From Thalassotalea sp. (lineage in GTDB: Bacteria; Pseudomonadota; Gammaproteobacteria; Enterobacterales; Alteromonadaceae), in the NCBI GenBank assembly GCA_022448425.1, contig JAKVCY010000114.1:1-64000 (forward strand): DNA of 64,000 nucleotides, read 5' to 3'. A program made the position numbers and the translations under genes. Below the pieces are notes generated by a model. The model saw only the letters and a list, made by a program, of their open reading frames with translations, was not told where the DNA came from and made no database searches. Shown piece after piece: positions 50,344-59,678 of this stretch. How positions within the stretch are numbered: the first letter of the stretch is position 1; each line of letters opens with the position of its first letter.

Positions 50344-50363
50344 TGTTTAGCGATCGCTAAACA
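50344..50363. promoter_or_regulatory. perfect 20-bp palindrome
   Basis: TGTTTAGCGATCGCTAAACA. Confidence 0.7.
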
Positions 50364-50558
50364 ATCAGAAAGTCTAAATGAATTCCTCATCAGCTCAACA
50401 ATGCTGACATCGAATTTGCCATCTATGCGTCATAAAATGCAAACGCCAAAAGCCAATTAACATTTGAACAATCGGTCAAAAAAAGTACTAGACAACGTTG
50501 GCATTCCGCCTTACTACTATAAGAGTATCTTCGCACTAAAATGAAGCAAGGAAGTTAA

Positions 50559-51358
50559 ATGAAACTAATAAAATACCTTTCCATTTCCGTGATAAATGTA
50601 TGCGTTTCTAGTCATGTTTTTGCGTAAAACAATGGTGAGTTTGACAAGTTCATGGGGGAGGATTCTCGTTCTAAATATGCCATTAACTACACAGATTACG
50701 ATGCGATTTTAAAGACCTTTGTCATGCCAATGGGCAAATCGAGTCGAGCACAAGCTAAGAAAAGTAAGGCCACTGTTGGCACTCGTTTAAAAAACAATAT
50801 CAATAAACTTACAGCACTCGAAGGTAATCGCTTTTTATTTGAAGCTTTTAAAGATAAGGAATACAAACAGCTAATTAGCGATATAAGACGGAGCCTGGAG
50901 GCAATTCCAGACCAAATGCAATTAAGCGCTTTCAACAAAGAAGAGCAGCTAGCGTATTGGCTCAACCTTTACAATATCTCAATGCTTGATGAACTTAACA
51001 AGTAATATCCTGTTAAAAAGCTGAAATATTTATTCGACGACGACTCGTTTATGGCGCAGGACATTTTGACGGTATCAGGCGTCAAGTTGAGTTTAAACGA
51101 CATTCAATATCGCATCCTAGCCAAGAAGTACGACCACGACCCGTTGATTAACTATGGGCTTTACCAAGGCATTATAGGTTCACCTAATTTAAAAAACCGA
51201 GCTTACACGGGTGGTAATGTTTATGAAGAGCTAACGGATAATGCTGTAAACTTTGTGAACTCCAATCGTGGTACGTACGGTAAAAATAAAAAAGCATTTC
51301 GCGTCTCGAGTTGGTACAAAAGAAACGAAGTGTTTTTTCCAGACTTTAAAGAAGATTG
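50559..51358 (+). pseudogene. DUF547-like protein, interrupted by stops at 50625 and 51003 and truncated
   Basis: Frame continues across both TAA codons: MKLIKYLSISVINVCVSSHVFA*...EEQLAYWLNLYNISMLDELNK*YPVKKLKYLFDDDSF...LNDIQYRILAKKYDHDPLINYGLYQGIIGSPNL...SSWYKRNEVFFPDFKED. Confidence 0.8.
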
Positions 51359-51828
51359 TTCTGCGCACGTTATCGGACACAGTTGTTACTATTCCCAATG
51401 GCGCATTAAGTGGCGAATCTATCGAGAGTTTTACGCGACGACAACGCTTTCTAGTTAAAACTAGATTAAACCTCAGGTATGAAACGCCAATAGATAAACT
51501 AGAAGAACTTCTCGTTGCACTACGCAAAAACCTAACTTCTTTCGAGTTTGTCATTCCAATGCCTGCGCGGGTGAGTTTTATTGGCTATGGTGCTTTTTCT
51601 CTCGACGTTGAAGTGATGATCTATATTCGCGCGCTTAACTATGAAATATTTCTTGAGAAGCAGGAAAAGTTACTATTGTCGTTTTCACACATTGTTGAAG
51701 AGCACGGTAGTGGCTTCGCGTTTCCGTCGCAAACTATTTATACCGCTAAAGATGACTTTCCCACAGAAACTGCCCAGCAAGTGTTGTCTCAACAAGATCT
51801 ATCTCAACAAAGTCCTTCCGCTAATTAG
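51359..51828 (+). pseudogene. C-terminal fragment of an MscS-family mechanosensitive channel
   Basis: LRTLSDTVVTIPNGALSGESIESFTRRQRFLVKTRLNLRYETPIDKLEELLVALRKNL...ARVSFIGYGAFSLDVEVMIYI. Confidence 0.8.
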
Positions 51829-51867
51829 CTCGGTTCAAGTTAATGTCCGGATAAAACATTAGGATAT

Positions 51868-51897
51868 AAAAAGGAGAGCAACACCGCTCTCCTTTTT
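51868..51897. terminator. bidirectional intrinsic terminator
   Basis: AAAAAGGAGAGC-AACACC-GCTCTCCTTTTT. Confidence 0.85.
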
Positions 51898-51926
51898 ATC
51901 AATCAAGTATCGTAAATGTACTTTAA

Positions 51927-54488
51927 CTAACCTGTATTACGCATACCTGTTGCGACGCCCGCCATTGTTACCATCAAGAGTTGTTCTGACTCAGGATGCT
52001 CCGGCTTTTCACGTAAACGTTTTAACGCTTCTATTTGCAGTAAGTGGAGCGGAACTAAGTATGGTTGTCGCAAGTTGAATGAACTTAAATTCCACGGATC
52101 ATTTTCCAGCGTTTGTTCTTGGTTCAACAAGGTCAGAACCGCTTGCTCGTCTTGTTTAAGCTGCTGTCGTAATTCATCACCCAACCCTTGTAATTCAGGC
52201 TCTACAAGTGCTTTATCATAAAGCGCAGAAAGTTGAGTATCTGACTTGAGGTACACCATTTCAGTTAGCGATATACGGGCCTTGAAATAAGGCCAATGCT
52301 CTAGCATGTCAGCCATCAAGGCTTTGTGTTCACGATAAAACTGCTCGATTGCTTGCCCTAACCCTAGCCAGCTAGGCAATACTAAGCGATTTTGGCTCCA
52401 TGCGAATATCCATGGGATAGCACGCAACGATTCAATACCGCCATCAGAACGACGTTTGCTCGGTCTTGAACCTAGTGGTAACGAGCTTAACTCCTGTTCA
52501 GGTGTTGCCTGTCTAAAGTACTGAACAAAACTCTCTTGCTCACGAATATAGCCACGATAAACACGACAACTAAAATCAGCCATTTCATTCATCAGCTCAC
52601 GCCATTGCGCTTTAGGTGCAGGCGGTGGCGTAATTAAGCTCTCTAAAATCGCACTAGCGTATAAGTGTAAACTGCGAACAGCAAGATTAGGTAAACCAAA
52701 TTTATATCGAATCGTTTCGCCTTGCTCGGTTACACGCAAGCCACCATCCAAAGTTCCTGGCGGTTGTGATGCGATTGCTGCATGCGCCGGCCCGCCACCA
52801 CGACCAATAGTACCGCCACGGCCGTGGAATAATTTAAGCTCTACTTCGCGTTCGTTAAACACTTCAACCAAGGCTTCTTGCGCTTGATATTGCGCCCACG
52901 TCGCCGCTAACACGCCAGCATCTTTTGCAGAATCACTGTAACCGATCATGACATATTGCTTGCGCTGACAACGATTTAAGTACTGTTCAACACTCAATAG
53001 TGATTTCATTACGCTAGGCGCGTTATTCAAATCATCGAGGGTCTCAAAAAGCGGGGCGATTGGCATTTCCCATGTAAAACCTGTCGCCTTCATCAGTAAG
53101 TTTACCGCGAGCACATCGCTGACTTTGCTCGCCATTGAGATGATGTAAATGCCCAACACTTCTTTAGGCTGTTTAGCCACCATATGGTAGGTATCGAGCA
53201 CTTCTTGTGTGTCACTGCTCCACTGGATATTTGGCAACAATGGACGAGGGTTGGATATTTCACTCAACAAGAATTCTACACGTTTTGCCTCGTCCCATGT
53301 GTGGTAATCACCCAGACTCAACGTTGAGACAATTTCAGCAATGGCGTCATCGTGTCTTTCACTGTGCTGGCGAATATCGAGCTTCACCAAGGAAATACCA
53401 AAACACTGCACTTTACGAATGAGATCTAACACGCGTGAATCTGCGACGCGCGTTAAACCGACCGCAATCAAACTCTTTCGACATAATACCAACGGTTTTA
53501 GTAACTGCTCTGAACTAGAGATTGCACCTGCTGTTTCCCCTTTTCGCAGTAAAGCAACGGTTTGCTTTAACTTACCTACCATGTCTTTTAGGATTGCTCG
53601 ATATGGACCGATTCGCTCAACATCAGCTTCAATCAGTTCCTCAGTCGCTTTATGCATTGAAAGTTCGAGGTAAAGTTGTTCGAAGTCGCCTAGATACAGT
53701 TCAGCCGCCATTAAACGCGCTTGTAAAATAGCTTGTTCGCTGAGTACCGCTGTTACAAACGGGTTACCGTCGCGATCGCCAGCCATCCAGCTTGCCATCG
53801 TAATAGGTACTATATCGCTTGCTAGACGCTCTCCAGTTATTTTGACCGATAGCTCATCTAATTCGCGTACAAACTGTGGTACGGCGTGCCACAAACTATC
53901 GCCAATGGCGTTTAAGCCCCAGCGTGATTCATCAAGTGGTGTTGGTCGCTGCTGACGAATTTCATTGGTGTACCATGCCTGTTCGATAATTTCTTTAACG
54001 CGAGGGCTCAGGTCTTCACCACCTTTACCTAGCTCGTCAGCGACTTCATTGTATTTATGAATAAAGGTACGACGATTAATTTCGGTCGGGTGAGCTGTTA
54101 GCACAAGCTCAACGTGCAACTTAGCGATTGCTTGCTTAAATTGCTTAGCGTCAACACCTTCTAGCTTGTCAGCGAGCGAATCAAGCGGGTGTGGCAAATC
54201 AAGTTCAGCTAAACCTTGCTCGCTAGCAGTGTGTTGCTGTTCAGCCACATTCGCTAAATTGAGGAATTGACTAAAGGCGCGCGCATGCACTAATAAATCT
54301 TGCTCTGAACTTTCTGCAAAAATTGCTTGAAGCTGTTCTACTGATTGTGGCTCGCCGGCAACAACTCTCTTGCCCAATAAACGGACAGCTTCGATGTTGT
54401 CGACCCAGCTGTCACCTTTGTCGTTGGCAATTGTTTGTCCCAGCACTTCACCGAGCAATCGCACGTTATTAGATATTGTTTCTAACAT
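51927..54488 (-). CDS. ppc: phosphoenolpyruvate carboxylase
   Basis: VLTAHPTEINRRT; GYSDSAKDAGVLAATWAQYQAQE; LFHGRGGTIGRGGGPAHAAI; C-terminal MRNTG. Confidence 0.97.
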   Translation of the reverse strand: MLETISNNVRLLGEVLGQTIANDKGDSWVDNIEAVRLLGKRVVAGEPQSVEQLQAIFAESSEQDLLVHARAFSQFLNLANVAEQQHTASEQGLAELDLPHPLDSLADKLEGVDAKQFKQAIAKLHVELVLTAHPTEINRRTFIHKYNEVADELGKGGEDLSPRVKEIIEQAWYTNEIRQQRPTPLDESRWGLNAIGDSLWHAVPQFVRELDELSVKITGERLASDIVPITMASWMAGDRDGNPFVTAVLSEQAILQARLMAAELYLGDFEQLYLELSMHKATEELIEADVERIGPYRAILKDMVGKLKQTVALLRKGETAGAISSSEQLLKPLVLCRKSLIAVGLTRVADSRVLDLIRKVQCFGISLVKLDIRQHSERHDDAIAEIVSTLSLGDYHTWDEAKRVEFLLSEISNPRPLLPNIQWSSDTQEVLDTYHMVAKQPKEVLGIYIISMASKVSDVLAVNLLMKATGFTWEMPIAPLFETLDDLNNAPSVMKSLLSVEQYLNRCQRKQYVMIGYSDSAKDAGVLAATWAQYQAQEALVEVFNEREVELKLFHGRGGTIGRGGGPAHAAIASQPPGTLDGGLRVTEQGETIRYKFGLPNLAVRSLHLYASAILESLITPPPAPKAQWRELMNEMADFSCRVYRGYIREQESFVQYFRQATPEQELSSLPLGSRPSKRRSDGGIESLRAIPWIFAWSQNRLVLPSWLGLGQAIEQFYREHKALMADMLEHWPYFKARISLTEMVYLKSDTQLSALYDKALVEPELQGLGDELRQQLKQDEQAVLTLLNQEQTLENDPWNLSSFNLRQPYLVPLHLLQIEALKRLREKPEHPESEQLLMVTMAGVATGMRNTG

Positions 54489-54755
54489 ATCTCTCTCCTT
54501 TCGATGGAATCAGTCTAGGGCGAGCAAAAAATATATTCCAATATATATTTATATTTATTTATATAGATTTTTATTTATACTCAGGTTAAGTGTTAAAAAA
54601 TAACCAGCGAAATTAAGGCATAACTAGAAGGACTTAGCTAAAAGCTCTAGCTTTGAGCATTGCATTAAGAACTTTGAGTTAGAAAATTTAAGACAGCGTT
54701 CATTAGCTATGTTTGTTAAGTACATTTATTAGGAAAGCGTTTCGAGGTATTAGCT

Positions 54756-55682
54756 GTGCAATCTAGGCGACCAACATTAAGACAGTTAGAGCTTTTACAA
54801 GCTCTCGAACGACACAAGAGTATCTCATTGGTAGCTCAACAGTTACATATCTCGCAGCCGTCGGTTTCTATTCAGTTAAAACAGCTAAAGGAACTCGTAG
54901 GCCTGCCTATCTATCAACAGTACGGAAAAACGGTAACGCTGACAGATGCTGGTAAAGAGCTACTAAAATGTGCCAATGAGGTATTCACTAGCTTCCATAA
55001 CCTCAACGTAGCACTCGACGATTTAAAAAATTTGAGTGCAGGTTCGCTCAAGCTTTGTGTTGTATCCACCGCCAAATATGTGCTGCCATTATTACTCGGT
55101 GCTTTCTGCAAAAAGCACCCAAAAGTTGATGTGGACTTGAAAGTTGGTAACCGCAAGGAAGTTAAAGAACGATTGGAAGCCAATGAAGATGACTTTTATT
55201 TTTTCAGCCAATTACCCACTAACATTGAAGTTAAAAAAACTCCATTTTTAACTAACGAGCTTGTTGTTATCGCACCAGCAAATCACGAATTGAACTTACA
55301 GGAGCAAGTGAGCCTCGCTCGTTTATCTCACTATCCATTCATTATGCGTGAAGCAGGCTCAGGAACACGTCGCACAATTGAAGAGTTTTGCCAAGAGCGT
55401 GGTGTAACACTTAACGAAAAAATGACCATCGAAAGTAATGAAGCCATCAAATACGCTGTTGCTTCTGGCCTTGGGTTGTCGATACTCAGTCGGCACACGC
55501 TCGACTATGGAGATGTGCCAGGTCTAGTTAAACTCAACGTAAAGGAATTTCCCATTTGCAACCAATGGTACTTAGTGCAACGCAAAGATCGACAACAAAG
55601 CCTCATCGCAAAAGCCTTCGAGAGCTTTATGAAAGAGCAAGGACTAAGCATTTTGGAAAAATCCGTCGCCGATAAGCGGTAA
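54756..55682 (+). CDS. LysR-family transcriptional regulator (CbbR/CysB-like layout)
   Basis: PTLRQLELLQALERHKSISLVAQQLHISQPSVSIQLKQLKELVG. Confidence 0.9.
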   Translation: MQSRRPTLRQLELLQALERHKSISLVAQQLHISQPSVSIQLKQLKELVGLPIYQQYGKTVTLTDAGKELLKCANEVFTSFHNLNVALDDLKNLSAGSLKLCVVSTAKYVLPLLLGAFCKKHPKVDVDLKVGNRKEVKERLEANEDDFYFFSQLPTNIEVKKTPFLTNELVVIAPANHELNLQEQVSLARLSHYPFIMREAGSGTRRTIEEFCQERGVTLNEKMTIESNEAIKYAVASGLGLSILSRHTLDYGDVPGLVKLNVKEFPICNQWYLVQRKDRQQSLIAKAFESFMKEQGLSILEKSVADKR

Positions 55683-55785
55683 ACTAACCTTCTGATGCAG
55701 TCTTTGTTAGTGACACAACAGCAGGATGCTTACGCTTACGCTCCGTGGTGATCATATAGAGCTCTTCACTAATTTCACCATTACC
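55683..55785 (-). pseudogene. C-terminal remnant of an NhaR-like LysR regulator
   Basis: Reverse strand GNGEISEELYMITTERKRKHPAVVSLTKTASEG*; only the tail remains. Confidence 0.5.
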
Positions 55786-56186
55786 GTTAGAAAGGGCAAA
55801 GGCAGGTACGATAGAGTGGTGCCAATTGTTGAACGCACCGTTGATGCTATCAATGACTACTTAGTCAAAGTTCGCCCACTGTTGGCGACTTTGCCAGTGG
55901 TGATGCGCTCTTCTTGGGTGAAACAGGTAAACGTATTTTAAGTAGTAAGTTAACAGAACTAGTCGGGGAGTATGTACGTAGATCTGGTGTTGCAGATGCA
56001 GGTGCGTGTCATCTACTCAGACACGCGACAGGAACACATATGCTGCGTAATGGTACTGATATTCGTTATGTACAAGAGATGTTGGGGCATGATGATTTGA
56101 ATACTACCCAGCGATATTCTCATGTGGTTATCAATGATTTGAAAAAAGTGCATCAGCAAACGCATCCGTTTGCTAACAAGACATAA
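55785..56186 (+). pseudogene. tyrosine recombinase (XerC/D-like), 5'-truncated and frameshifted near 55890
   Basis: TVRKGKGRYDRVVPIVERTVDAINDYLVKVRPLLAT then (shifted frame) GDFASGDALFLGETGKRI...HLLRHATGTHMLRNGTDIRYVQEMLGHDDLNTTQRYSHV. Confidence 0.85.
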
Positions 56187-56223
56187 TTTTAAATGTATAT
56201 TAGTTTATTTTTATCTTTAAATT

Positions 56224-56238
56224 GGTACTAATAGTACC
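56224..56238. promoter_or_regulatory. putative AbiEi operator, distal copy
   Basis: GGTACT-AAT-AGTACC. Confidence 0.65.
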
Positions 56239-56296
56239 GTTATTTAGGTAAATATAAACCTTTGTGGTTGTGTTAGTTTAAAAATATTTCTAGATT

Positions 56297-56311
56297 GGTA
56301 CTATGAGTACC
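56297..56311. promoter_or_regulatory. putative AbiEi operator, start-codon copy
   Basis: GGTACT-ATG-AGTACC; central ATG is the abiEi start codon. Confidence 0.65.
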
Positions 56312-57073
56312 GAAAATCAAAGTAAAATAAACCAACTGCTGTCCATCGCACCTTCAGGTGTTGTGTTATCTTCTGCGTGGCTCGTTAATCAAGGGTACAG
56401 CCTTGATTTACAAAAACGCTATAAGAAAAGTAAGTGGTTTAAATCATTTGGCAGAGGTGCCTTGATACGTAATGAAGATACAGTTGATTATCTAGGCGGT
56501 ATCCAAGCCTTACAGAATCAACTTGGTTTATCTGTTCACCCTGCTGCAAAAACAGCTTTAATACTGCAAGGTAAATCACACTATCTAGAGTTCTCTACTC
56601 AAAAGGTACAATTGTTTTCTACTTCATCCGAAACATTACCCACTTGGTTTAAAAACTATGACTGGGGAGTGAAAGTGGAAAACAATGCATCATCATTTTT
56701 GCCGCCAGATATCGGCATAATGGAATACCAACATAAATCGTTTGAAATAAAAGTATCTAGTCCAGTTCGCGCCATAATGGAGTGCTTATATTTAGCTCCC
56801 AATGAGCAACCATTACTCGAAGTTTATGAGTTAATCGAAGGACTAAATAATATACGTCCAGTGACTGCCCAGAAGTTATTAGAAAGCTGTACTTCCGTTA
56901 AAGTAAAACGTTTATTTCTATACATGGCTGAGAAAGCAGGCCATGAGTGGTTGACGTATATCAATCAAGACAAGATAGAACTCGGTAAAGGAAAGCGGCA
57001 AATCGTCTCTGATGGCGTGTATGTCTCTAAATATCAAATAACTGTTCCAAAGGAACTGGAGAAACACATATGA
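56303..57073 (+). CDS. abiEi: type IV toxin-antitoxin AbiEi-family antitoxin
   Basis: 256 aa; SKINQLLSIAPSGVVLSSAWLVNQGYSLDLQKRYKKSKWFKSFGRGALIR...SSPVRAIMECLYLAP. Confidence 0.85.
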   Translation: MSTENQSKINQLLSIAPSGVVLSSAWLVNQGYSLDLQKRYKKSKWFKSFGRGALIRNEDTVDYLGGIQALQNQLGLSVHPAAKTALILQGKSHYLEFSTQKVQLFSTSSETLPTWFKNYDWGVKVENNASSFLPPDIGIMEYQHKSFEIKVSSPVRAIMECLYLAPNEQPLLEVYELIEGLNNIRPVTAQKLLESCTSVKVKRLFLYMAEKAGHEWLTYINQDKIELGKGKRQIVSDGVYVSKYQITVPKELEKHI

Positions 57074-57492
57074 CCGAAAAATATGCTCAGCAAGTTCGAT
57101 TGCTTCTTGATGTTATGCCAGAGGTAGCAAAAGAGAGCTGTTTTTCATTACATGGTGGTACAGCGATCAACTTGTTTGTTTTGAACATGCCAAGGTTATC
57201 TGTTGATATCGACCTTACCTATATTCACATTCAAGACAGACAAGAAAGTATCGATGCGATAAATGGCGCGTTACAACAAATTGCAGCTCGTGTTGTTGCG
57301 CTGCGTCCATCGTTACGAGTAGAACATAAAGAAAAGATTTGTAAGCTGCTGGTTGAAGAGCATGGCGTACAGATAAAAGGTGAAGTAAACATGGTTGGAC
57401 GTGGTGTTATTGATGATACTGATAACAAAATGCCGTTGTGCGAGTTGGCGCAAGAACAATTTGACGCATTCTGCGCCATAAATGTTGTGTAA
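57070..57492 (+). pseudogene. abiEii: AbiEii nucleotidyltransferase toxin, 3' truncated by IS3 sequence
   Basis: SCFSLHGGTAINLFVLNMPRLSVDIDLTY then stops after EQFDAFCAI; ATGA overlap with abiEi. Confidence 0.85.
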
Positions 57493-58012
57493 GGTGTTTA
57501 GTGTACACCGAAGTAGCTATAAGTATTGGGCTAAAAGTGATACATCCCCTTAACCGGAGCAACTTCGCTTAGAAGCTGAAGTGAAAGCAATTCATCAGCT
57601 GAGTAATGGCTCTGCTGGCGCACGTAACATTGCTGGAATAATTACAAACAATGGTTACAAGTTAAGCCGTTATCGCGCTACAAAGCTGATGACCAAGTTA
57701 AATTTAACAAGCTGCCAAGTACCACAGCACAAATATAAACGTGGTGGCAATGAGCATCTTGAGATACCTAATAAACTAGATAGGCAGTTTGATGTTGTTG
57801 AGCCAAATACTGTGTGGTGCGGTGATGTCACTTATGTTTGGACTGGAAACCGCTGGGCATATTTAGCAGTTGTTATCGACTTGTTTGCTCGCAAGGTTGT
57901 GGGTTGGGCGATGTCATTCTCGCCTGACACCAATCTAACATTAAAAGCGTTAGAAATAGTTTATGAAAGTCGTGCTAAGCCTAGCGGACTGATATTCCAT
58001 TCAGACCAAGGC
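57485..58012 (+). mobile_element. IS3-family (IS51-like) orfB remnant with in-frame TAA at 57551, truncated after HSDQG
   Basis: CKVFSVHRSSYKYWAKSDTSP*PEQLRLEAEVKAIHQLSNGSAGARNIAG...VWCGDVTYVWTGNRWAYLAVVIDLFARKVVGWAMS...LIFHSDQG. Confidence 0.88.
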
Positions 58013-58189
58013 AGAGGTTTGCAAACAAGCTTCATTTTGGGGTTGTTCTTCACAACGAACGCCAGGCGAGATTTATACGTACACTTAGCCATTGATCAAA
58101 ACCAGCGTGCTTCACGTAATTTTACTTTTAAAGCATAATTGAGCAGCAGAAAGCACTACCTTTAAAGAAATGCTGCGTTAAGAGGATGT

Positions 58190-58510
58190 ATGAAATTATT
58201 ATACAAACAACTAAGTACAATGCGTATCGAAAAGCTCATCATTAATTCATTAGAACAAGCCCTTTATCAGGCCATAGTGGTAATCGATGGTGATGAACAT
58301 GTGGTTTGGCAATCTGAAGAAAAAACACTGACGACGAGAAACCTTACAAAAATGCGCGAGCACTTTGAAAAACTAGACGTAGCCGAAATTGTCCTTCGGC
58401 ACGAAAGTGCGTACGATGAAATGGTCGGCCAGCCGACAAAAAACGGTAACAACCGTTTAGAAGTACCATTGAGAAAGAACCCTTATGCCGTGCTCAAGCA
58501 TCTGCATTAA
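58190..58510 (+). CDS. DUF6482-like small protein
   Basis: 106 aa; LEQALYQAIVVIDGDEHVVWQSEEKTLTTRNLTKMREHFE. Confidence 0.6.
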   Translation: MKLLYKQLSTMRIEKLIINSLEQALYQAIVVIDGDEHVVWQSEEKTLTTRNLTKMREHFEKLDVAEIVLRHESAYDEMVGQPTKNGNNRLEVPLRKNPYAVLKHLH

Positions 58511-58536
58511 TAAACACTTATCCATCAAGGCATAAA

Positions 58537-59373
58537 ATGATAAAAACCGCTTCGCCGCTCGTTGTATTTGACCTAGACCAAACGCTGCTCAATAAACAAT
58601 CGCAACTGAGCGAATATACATTGCAAACGCTTCGCGCGATGGATTACGCAGGCATTCATTACACTATTGCCACCGGTCGCAGTTACCTGTCGGCAGCGAC
58701 CATATTAAAAGTTCACACTTTCTCATTGCCTCAAATATATACCAATGGAGTTGTAACTTGGTGCCCGACAAAAGAGCACTTTAGTTTTGATAATAGCTTG
58801 ACCTTTCCTGAAACCACGCTCGCTTTAAATGCACTAGAGACCGACTCAGCTACTCCATTCATTAGCGCTATGGACGATAATCATCAGCGCTACCTGTTCC
58901 ACGGAGAATTTAAAAACACCACGGAACAACGGATGTTAGAACGCCTCAGTAAGCTAAAAGGTGCTGAGGTGTTGCCAATGAGCCAAATGCCATCGCAATT
59001 ACACATCACCAACATCAGCATGATAGGTCCGACGCCAGATATTGAAAATGCTACGCACAAAATAGCGAACCTACCTCATCTTATCGCCTACTACGGCCAA
59101 GCTATTGAACGTAGCGATTTTAGCTGGATTGATATCCACCATACCGATGCCAGTAAAGGAGCAGCGATCACGAAGTTAAAACAGCAGCTCGATTTAGATT
59201 CAGTGATTTGTTTTGGAGATGGTGATAACGATTTAAGCATGTTTGCCGTTGCAGACGAATGTTATGCCCCAGCAAACGCAAAACCGCAAATTAAAGATGC
59301 TGCCACTGCTGTCATTGGTCACCATGACGATGATGGTGTTGCCAGATTTCTGCGAGAAAAATTTAGGCTCTAA
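58537..59373 (+). CDS. HAD-superfamily (Cof-type) hydrolase
   Basis: VVFDLDQTLLNKQSQLSEYTLQTL; ICFGDGDNDLSMF. Confidence 0.92.
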   Translation: MIKTASPLVVFDLDQTLLNKQSQLSEYTLQTLRAMDYAGIHYTIATGRSYLSAATILKVHTFSLPQIYTNGVVTWCPTKEHFSFDNSLTFPETTLALNALETDSATPFISAMDDNHQRYLFHGEFKNTTEQRMLERLSKLKGAEVLPMSQMPSQLHITNISMIGPTPDIENATHKIANLPHLIAYYGQAIERSDFSWIDIHHTDASKGAAITKLKQQLDLDSVICFGDGDNDLSMFAVADECYAPANAKPQIKDAATAVIGHHDDDGVARFLREKFRL

Positions 59374-59508
59374 CGGTATCTTAACTAAACATATAACTAT
59401 TGGCCTTTAACATGCGGCTATTGGGCTTTCCGTCCAATGCCGTCATGGGTTCGCTTGCAAATAGGTTATTCTCAATTAAAAAGCCAAGTTGACGCTTGCT
59501 ATTCGTTT

Positions 59509-59640
59509 GCTAATACCAAACACTCAACATGCCCCAATAAAAATACTTGATGGTCGCTGAGCTCCTCAAACTGGCAAGCATCGAGCGATGCACTATGTGC
59601 AATAACAGAAAGCGCGGTTTTATCCCCAGCGATTACACCA
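59509..59640 (-). pseudogene. flavin-reductase-domain remnant
   Basis: Reverse strand GVIAGDKTALSVIAHSASLDACQFEELSDHQVFLLGHVECLV without a usable start. Confidence 0.4.
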
Positions 59641-59678
59641 CCACTTAGTTAACTTTTTCCAAGTAATACACAGCATGA

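Noticed and set aside
51268-51828. 186-aa ORF in the track.
   Set aside because: Its N-terminal third is the wrong frame of the DUF547 ruin; only the MscS tail is real homology.
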